A DNA stretch of 64,000 nucleotides from Bacillus andreraoultii (GCF_001244735.1 NZ_LN868937.1:1650797-1714796); one strand, 5' to 3'; positions 50,217 through 58,964 are shown, counted from the stretch's first letter. Notes: a model not told the origin generated them from the sequence alone. A program made the numbers and translations.

Positions 50217-51743
50217 ATGATTAATAAAAATGTAAAAACGAAATCATTCTTTCAAGCACAACCGAACCCCCAACCACTGTTAGACCAGAATAAGATGCCG
50301 TTATTTGAAGCATTAGTCCAATATGCAAAAGAAGATGTCATACCATTTGATGTACCTGGTCATAAAATGGGCAAAGGGATGAATCTACTAAAGAAGGTTT
50401 TTGGAGAAATGACGATGCGGATGGATGTAAATTCTATGAAAGAACTAGACTTATTGAGCCATCCTCAATCTGTTATTAAAGAGGCCCAAGAATTAGCAGC
50501 TGATGCGTTCGGAGCAGATCATGCTTACTTTTTAGTGAATGGTACAACAGTTGGGATTATTGCAATGATTTTAGCTGTTGTAAAACCGGGTGAATCGTTA
50601 CTTGTACCAAGAAATTGTCATAAATCTGTGATGAATGGCATTATTTTAAGCGGTGCAAGACCAATTTTTATTCAACCGGAAGTCGATTTTCATTTTGGAA
50701 TTTCACATGGTGTCTCATACGAAAATGTTCAGAAAGCATTCATTATGAATCCGGATATTAAGGCGATACTTGTTACTTATCCAACATATTTTGGTGCAAT
50801 GGATGAACTGGAAGATATTTGTAAGTTAGCCCATAATTATGATGCCACCATTATAGTTGATAGTGCTCATGGTGCTCATCTTCCCTTTATGCCAGATAAT
50901 ATGATTGACCCGCTTCGTGCAGGGGCAGATGCAGTTACAGTAAGTATGCATAAAACAGGTGGTTCCCTTACCCAAAGTTCGTTACTCCTTTTACAAGGAA
51001 ATCGAATTAATCATGAAAAAATGCAAAAAGTAGTGAATATGCTGCAGACGACGAGTTCGAATTATTTGTTAATGAGTTCATTAGATGTTGCACGGAGGGA
51101 GTTAGCCCTTTTTGCAAGGGAACGATTAACAGCACTAAAACCGATCGTTGATCAAGCAATTTATGAGATTGAAAGCGAATCAAAACTAGAAGTATTAAAG
51201 TCAGATTATGTTTTTAATCATTTTCACCAAAAATATGATTGGACGAAATTAGTTATTCGGGTCAATGGTATTGGTCTTACGGGGTTTGAAGTTTATACGT
51301 TGCTAAAAGAAAAATATAATATCCAAATGGAATTAGCTGAAGGATATGTTGTTATGGCTGTAATAAGTAGTTCGGACAGTCAAGAAACGATTGAAAGACT
51401 TGTATTTGCTTTAAAGGAGATTGAAAAGCAATATGGAATACAATCATCAATTATTTCTACAAATGTAATATCCCATCAAATAAATGAATTAATGATGATT
51501 CCAAGAGATGCTTTTTATGCGGAGCAAGAATCGATTCGAATTGAAGAAGCGCTTGGTCGTATAAGTGCAGATACACTAATGATTTATCCGCCAGGTATTC
51601 CATTAGTTATCCCTGGTGAACGGATATCCAATGATGTGATAAACCAATATTATTACTATTTAGAAACGATTGGACATGTCTTAACAGAAGGAATGGAAGC
51701 AAATTATATAAAGGTTGTAAAGGAAGATGGTGGAAAGAAATGA
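50217..51743 (+). CDS. speA: Arginine decarboxylase (SpeA-type, fold I PLP enzyme)
   Basis: 508 residues of the Orn/Lys/Arg decarboxylase family. FDVPGHKMGKGM near residue 45 and DAFGADHAYFLVNGTT are family blocks; the PLP lysine is in VTVSMHKTGGSLTQSS (about residue 245), and IVDSAHGAHLPF holds the PLP-contacting Asp and His. It converts arginine to agmatine. Specificity is inferred from the following speE and speB genes, which use the product. ATG 50217 is preferred over three in-frame GTG codons just upstream that seem to serve as the GGTGGTG ribosome site. Confidence 0.92.
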   Translation: MINKNVKTKSFFQAQPNPQPLLDQNKMPLFEALVQYAKEDVIPFDVPGHKMGKGMNLLKKVFGEMTMRMDVNSMKELDLLSHPQSVIKEAQELAADAFGADHAYFLVNGTTVGIIAMILAVVKPGESLLVPRNCHKSVMNGIILSGARPIFIQPEVDFHFGISHGVSYENVQKAFIMNPDIKAILVTYPTYFGAMDELEDICKLAHNYDATIIVDSAHGAHLPFMPDNMIDPLRAGADAVTVSMHKTGGSLTQSSLLLLQGNRINHEKMQKVVNMLQTTSSNYLLMSSLDVARRELALFARERLTALKPIVDQAIYEIESESKLEVLKSDYVFNHFHQKYDWTKLVIRVNGIGLTGFEVYTLLKEKYNIQMELAEGYVVMAVISSSDSQETIERLVFALKEIEKQYGIQSSIISTNVISHQINELMMIPRDAFYAEQESIRIEEALGRISADTLMIYPPGIPLVIPGERISNDVINQYYYYLETIGHVLTEGMEANYIKVVKEDGGKK

Positions 51744-52594
51744 ATTGGTACACAGAAGAATGGAGTAAAGAATGTCGTTTTTCGATCGCTTATGATGAAA
51801 AATTACATGGTGAGAAATCGAAATATCAAGAAATCGAATTTTATAAGGGGAAAGAGTTCGGTACGTTTTTCACTTTAGATGGATTGATGATGGTTAACGA
51901 AAAAGATGAGTTTATTTACCATGAAATGATTGTTCATCCTGCTTTTGCTACAAATCCGGGTATTAAACGAGTACTTATCATCGGTGGTGGGGATGGTGGT
52001 ACGGCGAGGGAAGTTTTACGTTATAAAACAGTCGAGGAAGTAGTGATGGTCGAAATTGATGAACGAGTTTTTCGCCTTTGTCAAAAGTACCTACCAGTCA
52101 CTGCTAGTGGGGTGGAAGAAGATCCACGCATGACATTAAAATTTGAAGATGGTTTAGCATATGTGAAGAACACGAAAGAAGCTTCTTTTGACTTAATTCT
52201 TGTCGATTCTACAGATCCAATTTCGGTAGGGGAAGGACTGTTTACAACAGATTTTTATAACGAATGTTATCGTGTGCTGACGGATGAAGGGATTTTAATT
52301 AACCAGCATGAATCCCCATATTTTTCAGCATATCGGGAAAACATGAAAAAAGCGCATAAAAAAATTAAAGCTATTTTTCCAATTACAAATGTGTATCAAT
52401 ATCATATACCGACTTATCCTTCTGGTCATTGGCTCTTTGGATTTGCTTCTAAAAAGTATGATCCATTACAACATTTAAATCCAATTAGGTGGAACGAGTT
52501 TGACATACGGACAAAATATTACAACACTGATCTTCATCGCGGTGCATTTTGTTTGCCAAATTATGTGAAAGAAGGTCTTTCTGATGAGGAATAA
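51740..52594 (+). CDS. speE: Spermidine synthase
   Basis: 284 residues. The aminopropyltransferase motifs are DGLMMVNEKDEFIYHEMIVH, VLIIGGGDGGTAREVLRY (binding decarboxylated SAM), EEVVMVEID and LILVDSTDPISVGEGLFT with the catalytic Asp. It adds an aminopropyl group to putrescine. ATG 51740 overlaps the speA stop (ATGA), so translation is coupled. Decarboxylated SAM must come from a SpeD enzyme elsewhere, as none is in this window. Confidence 0.95.
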   Translation: MNWYTEEWSKECRFSIAYDEKLHGEKSKYQEIEFYKGKEFGTFFTLDGLMMVNEKDEFIYHEMIVHPAFATNPGIKRVLIIGGGDGGTAREVLRYKTVEEVVMVEIDERVFRLCQKYLPVTASGVEEDPRMTLKFEDGLAYVKNTKEASFDLILVDSTDPISVGEGLFTTDFYNECYRVLTDEGILINQHESPYFSAYRENMKKAHKKIKAIFPITNVYQYHIPTYPSGHWLFGFASKKYDPLQHLNPIRWNEFDIRTKYYNTDLHRGAFCLPNYVKEGLSDEE

Positions 52595-52598
52595 ACCG

Positions 52599-53447
52599 AT
52601 GAATATTCGTACGTTTATTGCGTGTGACAAACCTTATGAAGATGCCGATATTGTTATTTTCGGTGTGCCTTTTGATGGTACTACAAGTTTTCGTCCAGGA
52701 ACACGTTTTGCCATGCAAGCCATTCGGAATGATTCTTATGGATTAGAAACATACTCGCCTTATTTAGATAAAGATTTAGAAGAGACTGCCGTCTATGATG
52801 GAGGAGATTTAGATTTACCATTTGGGAATACTGAAAAAATCATGGATCTTATTTATGAGTATAGTCAAGAAGTTTTAGCCGATGGAAAGAAATTTTTAAT
52901 GGTTGGAGGCGAACATCTCGCAAGTCTTTCAACGATTCAAGCAGCATATGAAAAATATCCAAATTTACATCTTATTCATATCGATGCTCATACGGATTTA
53001 CGAGAAAATTATATTGGAGAAAAATTATCTCATGCTTCAGTTATTCGTAATTGTCATGAATTTCTAGGGGATGGTCGTATCTTTCAATTTGGAATTCGCT
53101 CAGGGTTAAAAGAGGAATTTCAATGGGCGAGGGAACATACGTACTTAGAGAAGTTTACTCTCAACACTTTCGGTGAGAAAATGAAAGAGTTAGCAAACGT
53201 ACCAGTATATATTACGATTGATTTAGACGTTTTAGATCCTGGTGTTTTCCCTGGTACAGGCACCCCAGAACCAGGTGGTATTACATACCGTGAATTATTG
53301 GAAGCGCTTGGACATATGCAACAATTAAATAACATTGTCGCATCAGATGTCGTTGAGTTATCCCCACCGTATGATCCAACTGGAGCTTCCACTGCCGTTG
53401 CTTGCAAAACTGTACGTGAAATGTTGTTAATTTTAAATGAAGATTAA
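52599..53447 (+). CDS. speB: Agmatinase
   Basis: 282 residues of the ureohydrolase family. Manganese ligands are visible: His in VGGEHLASL, HIDAHTDLRENY (Asp, His, Asp) and ITIDLDVLDPGVFPGTGTPE (Asp, Asp). It hydrolyses agmatine to putrescine and urea. ATG 52599 has GAGGA eight bases upstream; ATG 52584, which overlaps the end of speE, is an alternative. As the last gene of speA-speE-speB it completes the arginine-agmatine-putrescine-spermidine route together with its neighbours. Confidence 0.94.
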   Translation: MNIRTFIACDKPYEDADIVIFGVPFDGTTSFRPGTRFAMQAIRNDSYGLETYSPYLDKDLEETAVYDGGDLDLPFGNTEKIMDLIYEYSQEVLADGKKFLMVGGEHLASLSTIQAAYEKYPNLHLIHIDAHTDLRENYIGEKLSHASVIRNCHEFLGDGRIFQFGIRSGLKEEFQWAREHTYLEKFTLNTFGEKMKELANVPVYITIDLDVLDPGVFPGTGTPEPGGITYRELLEALGHMQQLNNIVASDVVELSPPYDPTGASTAVACKTVREMLLILNED

Positions 53448-53479
53448 TATGATTGTTACGAAATAGGTGTGATGAGGGA

Positions 53480-53520
53480 ACAAAACAAGCACATGATCTA
53501 AAGTGCTTGTTTTGTGCTTT
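53480..53520 (+). terminator. Terminator of the spe operon
   Basis: AAAACAAGCAC / GTGCTTGTTTT 11-bp stem with a short loop and T-rich tail. Confidence 0.88.
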
Positions 53521-53591
53521 TCTAAACAAGTTTATTTACACCATCTGGATAACTAGGTTATTATTTGTCCACTGACAATAATAATATGTAC

Positions 53592-54458
53592 TTACCAAAT
53601 TTGATGAAAACGTCCAATGACGTTTTGGGTTGAAATAATGCTGACGAAAGATTTAGGATCAACAGATTTAACAATTCTTTTTAGCTGATGCATTTCACCT
53701 CTCATAATCACACAATACAATACGGTTTTAGTATTATGTGTATATCCTCCATTCGCATGCCACATAGTTGTTCCACGGTGAAGATCATGAGTAATAGCAG
53801 CACTTACTTCTTCTCCTCTATCAGTAATAATTAAAAGAGAAATCCGATCAACATGATTTAAGATTAAATTATAAGTACGCATTGAAGCATAGTAAGAAAT
53901 GATTGTAAATAGGGCGATTTCACTTCCAAAAATAAATCCAGAACAAAGCACAATAATTGCGTTTATAATTAAGTTCATTCTCCCAACAGTAATATTTTTA
54001 TACTTAGCTACGACACGAGATAAAATATCAAGACCGCCTTCTGATCCACCGCGACGTAAAACAAGTCCACATCCAATGGCATTTAATACGCCACCAAAAA
54101 TAGCGGAGAGTAAAATATTGTCTGTTAACATATGTTTTACCGGAATGATTAGTAAAAAAAACGATACTAGACTTGTTGCAAGTATTGTATAAAAGCTAAA
54201 CTTTTTGCCTAAATAGATGTATCCAAGAATCATTAACGGCACATTTAATAAAAAATAGAAAACACCAACTTTAAGATGGGTAAAGTGATGAAGAAATTGG
54301 GAAATACCGGTTAATCCACCTGACAAAAGACCGGCTGGAATGGTTAGTGAATTCAGTGCAAAGGCTGACAAAAAGCTTCCAAAGACAATAATAACGAGGT
54401 CTACAAGTATAGATATAGACGAAGTAATCGGTTCATTTTTTTTCATTGTAAATTCCAT
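53592..54458 (-). CDS. YitT-family membrane protein
   Basis: 288 residues. Five or six membrane helices of the YitT/DUF161 type fill the first 200 residues, including IPAGLLSGGLTGISQFLH and the conserved GGVLNAIGCGLVLRRGGSEG. A cytoplasmic DUF2179 domain follows, with DRGEEVSAAITHDLHRGTTM and TVLYCVIMRGEMHQLK. Members are predicted transporters; functions are mostly unknown, and Bacillus has several paralogues. GAGGGAA precedes ATG 54458. Lone gene. Confidence 0.9.
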   Translation of the reverse strand: MEFTMKKNEPITSSISILVDLVIIVFGSFLSAFALNSLTIPAGLLSGGLTGISQFLHHFTHLKVGVFYFLLNVPLMILGYIYLGKKFSFYTILATSLVSFFLLIIPVKHMLTDNILLSAIFGGVLNAIGCGLVLRRGGSEGGLDILSRVVAKYKNITVGRMNLIINAIIVLCSGFIFGSEIALFTIISYYASMRTYNLILNHVDRISLLIITDRGEEVSAAITHDLHRGTTMWHANGGYTHNTKTVLYCVIMRGEMHQLKRIVKSVDPKSFVSIISTQNVIGRFHQIW

Positions 54459-54541
54459 AAATCTTTTCCCTCATTTTTGAAAAATGTAGTTGTTTTAAAT
54501 CCCCATCTATAGTAGCACTATTCATGTAAATAAGGAAGATT

Positions 54542-54712
54542 TTTTTAGCGAATAGGAAAGGAGAAATTTTCAAATTTCTCCTTTCCTATTCGCTAAAAAC
54601 GCATAAGTAGGCTTTGGAAGTAATCACATGAAAGCCGAATAACTTTCTTTTTTTCGGAAAACTACGGCTATTAGTTACGAAAAAGGATCAAGCTATGAGT
54701 TTTCTTTATTTT
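54542..54712 (+). repeat. Repeat family A, copy A11, with a 28-bp perfect palindrome head
   Basis: The head forms an exact inverted repeat: 54542-54569 and 54572-54599 are perfect complements around a two-base loop. The rest has the family order: ACGCATAAGTAGGC, a CACATGAAAGCC block, CGGCTATTAGTTACG and the GAGTTTTCTTTATT tail. Confidence 0.85.
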
Positions 54713-54926
54713 CATATAAGAACTTGAGTTATGAATTCTTTTTTGCTATTTGAGTTTATAAAAAACATTTTATTTCACGAACTTAAAATCAATTGCACTT
54801 GACCAATATTCAGAAAATGTTTAAAATAAAAATAAATCTTTCGTCTGTCCCCGTTTATTTAAACCCCATAACTACAATAATTTTAACTCCCAATAGAATG
54901 GAAATATATTTGAAAGGATTGAAGGA

Positions 54927-55643
54927 ATGAGTAATAATCATGTAAACGTTATCCAATTTGCTCAAACAATTTCTCGGACAAGAAAATTTCGTCACGATTA
55001 CCCGATTACAAAAGAATTACAGAAATTATTAGTTTTAGATGTATATAGTGACTTTGTAAAATATATGTTCGGTCAATTTTATTTTGAAGCAAAACCTTTT
55101 ATTGACGAATTTACTGTTTTCCATCCGACAACAGAGGAGAAAAAACCGTTATTAGTGAATAACTTATTTTGGTGGTATGCTCTAAATCAAGAAATAGATG
55201 GTCACCAGGCAATAGAAGAATATATACAAAAACAGAAATATCATTATCGGAAAAAGTCGATTATCCCAGCTTGGCTAAGGGAATGGGGGAAGGCGGAACC
55301 GAAATTTTATCAAGTTGTTTATAAATACAATGATAACGCACTTGTATTAATGGATATTTTTGATAAAAAGCCGTTAGATGTAAATATTTACGATCATGAA
55401 GCGGTGGCTGCTCAAGAAGGGGAAATTGTGGCTGGTACATTAATTCCAATTGGCAATTCATTGTACTTCCCAATTATTGATTTTTACCATTTTGATATAA
55501 AAGCAACGGAGGAAATTGTTACGCATATTCTTTTATATTATGAACAATATGATGATATAACTTCGACGCAACAATTGTTTCTTCATCTATTATCAATAGC
55601 ATTACAAGTGGAAAGCCGGATTACAATAGAGACTGAAAAATAG
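54927..55643 (+). CDS. Conserved-looking cytosolic protein, unknown family
   Basis: 238 residues from ATG 54927, with AAAGGA upstream. No membrane segment, signal or Cys is seen. Notable are a basic start (FAQTISRTRKFRHDYPITKE), YLFWWYALN-like NNLFWWYALNQEIDGH, and an aromatic-rich centre with PIGNSLYFPIIDFYHFDIKA. The composition and length look like a normal folded protein. I cannot assign a function. A SEC-C or plasmid-type origin is not supported. Repeat B6 follows 12 bp after the stop. Confidence 0.7.
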   Translation: MSNNHVNVIQFAQTISRTRKFRHDYPITKELQKLLVLDVYSDFVKYMFGQFYFEAKPFIDEFTVFHPTTEEKKPLLVNNLFWWYALNQEIDGHQAIEEYIQKQKYHYRKKSIIPAWLREWGKAEPKFYQVVYKYNDNALVLMDIFDKKPLDVNIYDHEAVAAQEGEIVAGTLIPIGNSLYFPIIDFYHFDIKATEEIVTHILLYYEQYDDITSTQQLFLHLLSIALQVESRITIETEK

Positions 55644-55655
55644 ATGATATACTAG

Positions 55656-55780
55656 GGGGCTGTCCAGAAAGTCAGATTTTGATTTCCGGATGCCCCCAAT
55701 TCAAGTTTTATAATCTTGATATATCAATCCTCTTGATTATCGTATTTTTTTAGAATTTCCACTTTCCGGATAGACCTAAT
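55656..55780 (+). repeat. Repeat family B, copy B6
   Basis: Starts GGGGCTGTCCAGAAAGTC and ends ACTTTCCGGATAGACCT, an inverted end with 14 of 17 matches. The first hairpin (GGGGGC...GCCCCC) may terminate the preceding gene. Confidence 0.82.
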
Positions 55781-55786
55781 CGGTAA

Positions 55787-55800
55787 TGTAAGCGTTAACA
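55787..55800 (+). promoter_or_regulatory. Candidate cre site (CcpA)
   Basis: TGTAAGCGTTAACA fits the catabolite-responsive consensus WTGNNARCGNWWWCA. The stretch downstream has no intact gene. Confidence 0.5.
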
Positions 55801-55839
55801 TAAATGTCACAGATTTCTCATGTTTTGTTTGATAAAATA

Positions 55840-56236
55840 TATATGTAAAGAAAAAGTGACCTGACAGGAGGCTCAACCAGCTATGTCGTTTCCGTCTCAA
55901 TAGGTTTACATTTAAGTGCCACTCTACACCGAATTCTGTCAATATTTATCATGGATAAACGAAGTATCGTTTTAACAGTCACCGGAAGGATTGATGACTT
56001 GCAAGGGCATGGGGTACCTATAGATTAATTTCTGACATATGGGTTAGCTTTTGGATAAATAACTTATTTTTGGTTATTATTATATGATGGTTTGACAAAC
56101 ATTCTACATCCAGTGTACATGGATCTACAAGGTTATTGATTTGGACGAAAAGTAGGTATTTTCGTATGGTTGGGTCTCCTGTCGTGTCGACAAAACAGTG
56201 CAAATGTCATGCACTGTTTTTTTATTGGAAAGAAGT
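55840..56236 (+). other. Transcribed-looking region without an intact gene, ending in a terminator
   Basis: A frame with several stops can be followed: SDLTGGSTSYVVSVSIGLHL, then RSIVLTVTGRIDDLQG, TAA, FLTYGLAFG, TAA, ITYFWLLLYDGLTNI. It may be a decayed membrane-protein gene, but there is no start codon and no family match. A strong hairpin AAAACAGTGCA / TGCACTGTTTT (56202-56230) with a T tail closes the region. Confidence 0.35.
56202..56236 (+). terminator. Terminator of the orphan cre region
   Basis: AAAACAGTGC / GCACTGTTTT stem followed by further T residues. Confidence 0.8.
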
Positions 56237-56322
56237 GGTGACAAGATAGTTGTAAAACATATTTTTCTTCCGTTTGGAAACGATAGACAAAAGTTTGGTC
56301 AAAAGAAAGGAAGCGGATATTA

Positions 56323-56736
56323 ATGGAAAAACAAAACATTCAAGAATAAATTGAATATAAAAGTGGAAAATTTACGAAACGCGTTATTTTTAATGAGGTA
56401 TATTCGACGGTGTTTATTTTAAACTTTCAACCTGGACAAGTATTACCAAGCCACAAACATCCAGGAGCAAAATTATTTCTACTTGTATTAAAGGGTGAAG
56501 GAAGTTTTAATATTAATGGAAACGAGATATATGTAAAAAAGGATGACCTAATTACAGTAACTGGAGATGAAGAACTTTCTTTTACAAACAATGGGAAAGA
56601 AAATGTAAGCCATTACGTTACACTACATAATACTCCTAGTCCTGAGATTGCTGTGGATATATAACGTGCTTTTGATCTTGTTTCCGGTGATACACCAATT
56701 CAAGAAGCAGTTGCTACATTTCGTCCATCTAACTAA
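56323..56736 (+). pseudogene. Cupin-domain protein gene interrupted by two in-frame TAA
   Basis: ATG 56323 follows AAAGGAAG. The frame is one continuous phase of 138 codons but carries TAA at 56347-56349 and again at 56662-56664, ending at TAA 56734-56736. Between them lies a complete cupin: FILNFQPGQVLPSHKHPGAK with paired His metal ligands, then LVLKGEGSFNING. After the second stop the phase continues RAFDLVSGDTPIQEAVATFR. The double interruption in an otherwise clean frame suggests a recent pseudogene; the 84-residue middle part (from TTG/ATG-like starts near 56410) might still be made. Confidence 0.65.
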
Positions 56737-56752
56737 TGGATTGAATAAAAAG

Positions 56753-56791
56753 TGACAAATCCATCATCATTTTTTTTGATGGTGGATTTGT
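56753..56791 (+). terminator. Terminator after the cupin pseudogene
   Basis: ACAAATCCATCATCA / TGATGGTGGATTTGT stem around a T run. Confidence 0.8.
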
Positions 56792-56890
56792 TATCCAATA
56801 AGGAAACAAATAATCTTGATGAGAAAAGTGATTCAGCAAATTGTATATAATCAAACATCAATATATCCTTTTACTCCAACTCTGAATGTG

Positions 56891-57688
56891 TTATTTTGAC
56901 ATTTTCTCCATGTTTGCTTTTACGGCATTTATAATAGCTGAACGAAAGCCACTATCTTCAAGAATAGCGACAGATTCAATTGTTGTGCCACCGGGTGAAC
57001 AAACATCATCTTTTAACTTTCCGGGATGATTACCTGTAGTAAGTAACATTTTCGCTGAGCCTAAAAGGGCTTGGGCAGCGAAAGTATAGGCAAGGTTTCT
57101 CGGTAAACCATATAGTACGGCACTATCAGCAAGTGACTCCATAAATATATAAGCAAATGCTGGTGATGAACCGCATATTGCACTAGCAATATCCATATAA
57201 TTTTCATCAATAAACGCTACTTTACCAAAACTTTCAAATAATTCATGCAGTTCTTGTTTATCTGTTTCTGTAATGAATTGGTTACAACTAATAGCAGTCA
57301 TTCCTTCTTCGACAAGAACAGGGGTATTAGGCATTGCTTTAATCATTTTAGTAGCTTTATGAAAGCGTGTTTCATTTTCTTTTATTGTTTGACCAGCTGC
57401 GATGAGGATAATAATCGTATCTTCCTGAATCTCATCCTTAATTTCATTAATAACGATTGGGTACATATTTGGAGTAACGGATAGAAAAATAATATGGCAG
57501 TTTTTAGCAACTTCCACATTGCTTTCTGTTATGTTGATGTTGAATTTTTCCTTTACATCTATTAATTTTTGGTATGATCGATTTGAAGCATATACATTTT
57601 CAAATGGGGCATAGCCCGAATGGATTATACCACTTATCATCGCTGTCGCCATATTTCCACAACCGATAAAGCCAATATTCATGTTCAT
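56891..57688 (-). CDS. proC: Pyrroline-5-carboxylate reductase
   Basis: 265 residues. The NAD(P)-binding start IGFIGCGNMATAMISGIIHS is followed by IIFLSVTPNMYP, MIKAMPNTPVLVEEGMTAI and the C-terminal signature LKDDVCSPGGTTIESVAILE. It reduces pyrroline-5-carboxylate to proline, the last step of proline synthesis. AGAGGA precedes ATG 57688; ATG 57682 is an alternative. Bacillus species often have several paralogues (ProC, ProG, ProH), so the exact pathway cannot be fixed from sequence. Confidence 0.94.
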   Translation of the reverse strand: MNMNIGFIGCGNMATAMISGIIHSGYAPFENVYASNRSYQKLIDVKEKFNINITESNVEVAKNCHIIFLSVTPNMYPIVINEIKDEIQEDTIIILIAAGQTIKENETRFHKATKMIKAMPNTPVLVEEGMTAISCNQFITETDKQELHELFESFGKVAFIDENYMDIASAICGSSPAFAYIFMESLADSAVLYGLPRNLAYTFAAQALLGSAKMLLTTGNHPGKLKDDVCSPGGTTIESVAILEDSGFRSAIINAVKANMEKMSK

Positions 57689-57791
57689 TTATAAAATCCT
57701 CTCATATAAAAATTTATTGCATATTAGTTATTTTAATATAACATAAGGACAACGATAAAACGATTTCCTTTAAAAGCACATATATTTTTGT

Positions 57792-57882
57792 TATAATTTA
57801 ATTTATTAGAAGGCCTCTTTTTTAAAATGTATTTGCCTAGTGTGCATACATTTATGATAGAGAGCCTTCTCTCTTTTTTCTA
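57792..57882 (+). ncRNA. Possible small RNA with its own promoter and terminator
   Basis: TATAAT at 57792-57797 with a weak TTTAAA 17 bases upstream, then an imperfect long hairpin: GAAGGCCTCT pairs with AGAGAGCCTTC (ending near 57873) around an inner ATGTAT / ATACAT arm, and a T6 run follows. No ORF with a ribosome site lies inside. It could be a short RNA or just a transcription roadblock in the proC-pspA gap. Confidence 0.35.
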
Positions 57883-58082
57883 GATATGTGTTCCATTTTC
57901 CTTTGAAAATCATTTTACACAAATTTCGCTTATCGATGAAAAAGTGATTCTTTCACATGAAAATGGATTGAATTCCTAGTAAATTCATTTTAATGGGTGC
58001 TTAAAAAATTCACCTAAAAAAATGAATCTTTTTGCTATCTAATTCAGTATATATACTAACAAATTTTTTAGGAGGGAAATCA

Positions 58083-58757
58083 ATGAGTATTCTAACTAGG
58101 TTTAAAGATATTATGACAAGTAATATGAATGCATTATTGGATAAAGCTGAAAATCCGGAGAAAATGATTGATCAATATTTACGTAATTTAAATCGTGATT
58201 TAGGTAAGGTGAAGGCAGAGACAGCTTCAGTTATGGCAGAAGAACAGCGAGCAAAACGTGTGCTTGAAGAAAGTAAGGCGGATGCTGAAAAAATGGAGAA
58301 ATATGCAATAAAAGCATTAGAAGCCGGGAATGAAGATGATGCCAGAAAGTTTCTTGAAAGAAAAACACAAATTACGGAAAAACAAGCAGAGCTTCAGCAA
58401 GCTTACGATTTAGCTGAATCAAATGCACATCAGATGAGACAAATGCATGATAAACTTGTCTCAGATATTAATGAATTAGAAGCGAAAAGAAGAATGTTAA
58501 AGGCGAAATGGTCAGTTGCAAAAACCCAAGAGCGTATAAATAAAATTGGCTCTTCGGTGACGGACGCTAACAATACAGCAGCAGGATTCGGCCGGATGGA
58601 AGATAAAGTGAATCGTGCTCTAGACGAAGCAAATGCAATGGCAGAGTTAAACAAAGCTCCAAAGGATGATATTGAAGATCTTGCATCAAAATATGATAAA
58701 CAGGTAAGTGTAGATGATGAGCTCGCTAGATTGAAGGCGAAGTTAAATAAAGAGTAA
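58083..58757 (+). CDS. pspA: PspA/IM30-family membrane stress protein
   Basis: 224 residues, almost entirely helical coiled coil, starting SILTRFKDIMTSNMNALLDK with the AENPEKMIDQYLRNLNRDL block of PspA. It polymerises on damaged membranes to limit leakage. AGGAGG precedes ATG 58083. With the three following genes it has the order of the B. subtilis ydjF(pspA)-ydjG-ydjH-ydjI operon, which belongs to the SigW envelope-stress response. No convincing SigW promoter could be read here. Confidence 0.92.
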   Translation: MSILTRFKDIMTSNMNALLDKAENPEKMIDQYLRNLNRDLGKVKAETASVMAEEQRAKRVLEESKADAEKMEKYAIKALEAGNEDDARKFLERKTQITEKQAELQQAYDLAESNAHQMRQMHDKLVSDINELEAKRRMLKAKWSVAKTQERINKIGSSVTDANNTAAGFGRMEDKVNRALDEANAMAELNKAPKDDIEDLASKYDKQVSVDDELARLKAKLNKE

Positions 58758-58867
58758 TAGGAAACTATTGCCTCAAAGTATTTAATCTATTGTTTACTTT
58801 TGTTATTCGATTAAGTTGTGACCATTTATTCAGTCGGGTTTGAATCCCTACTGAATTTTTTAACATC

Positions 58868-58898
58868 ATGGTTCCCCCGCTAATGAAGCAGGGGGAAT
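58868..58898 (+). other. Strong stem-loop between pspA and ydjG
   Basis: TTCCCCCGCT / AGC-GGGGGAA stem around AATGA, without a T run. Lacking the tail, it is more likely an RNA processing or stability element, or a weak partial terminator, than a full stop. Confidence 0.55.
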
Positions 58899-58964
58899 AC
58901 TGATAAATACAGTTAAACGTTGCAGCTTAATCCCTTTTTCATAGGTGGAGCTAGGAGGAAAAAT

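Noticed and set aside
4388-54712. CRISPR array from the repeated blocks
   Set aside because: Copies are scattered singly over 50 kb without regular spacers, and no cas gene is present.
57890-58080. SigW promoter for pspA
   Set aside because: Expected from B. subtilis, but the only TGAAAA...CG candidate has a wrong base and a wrong spacer.
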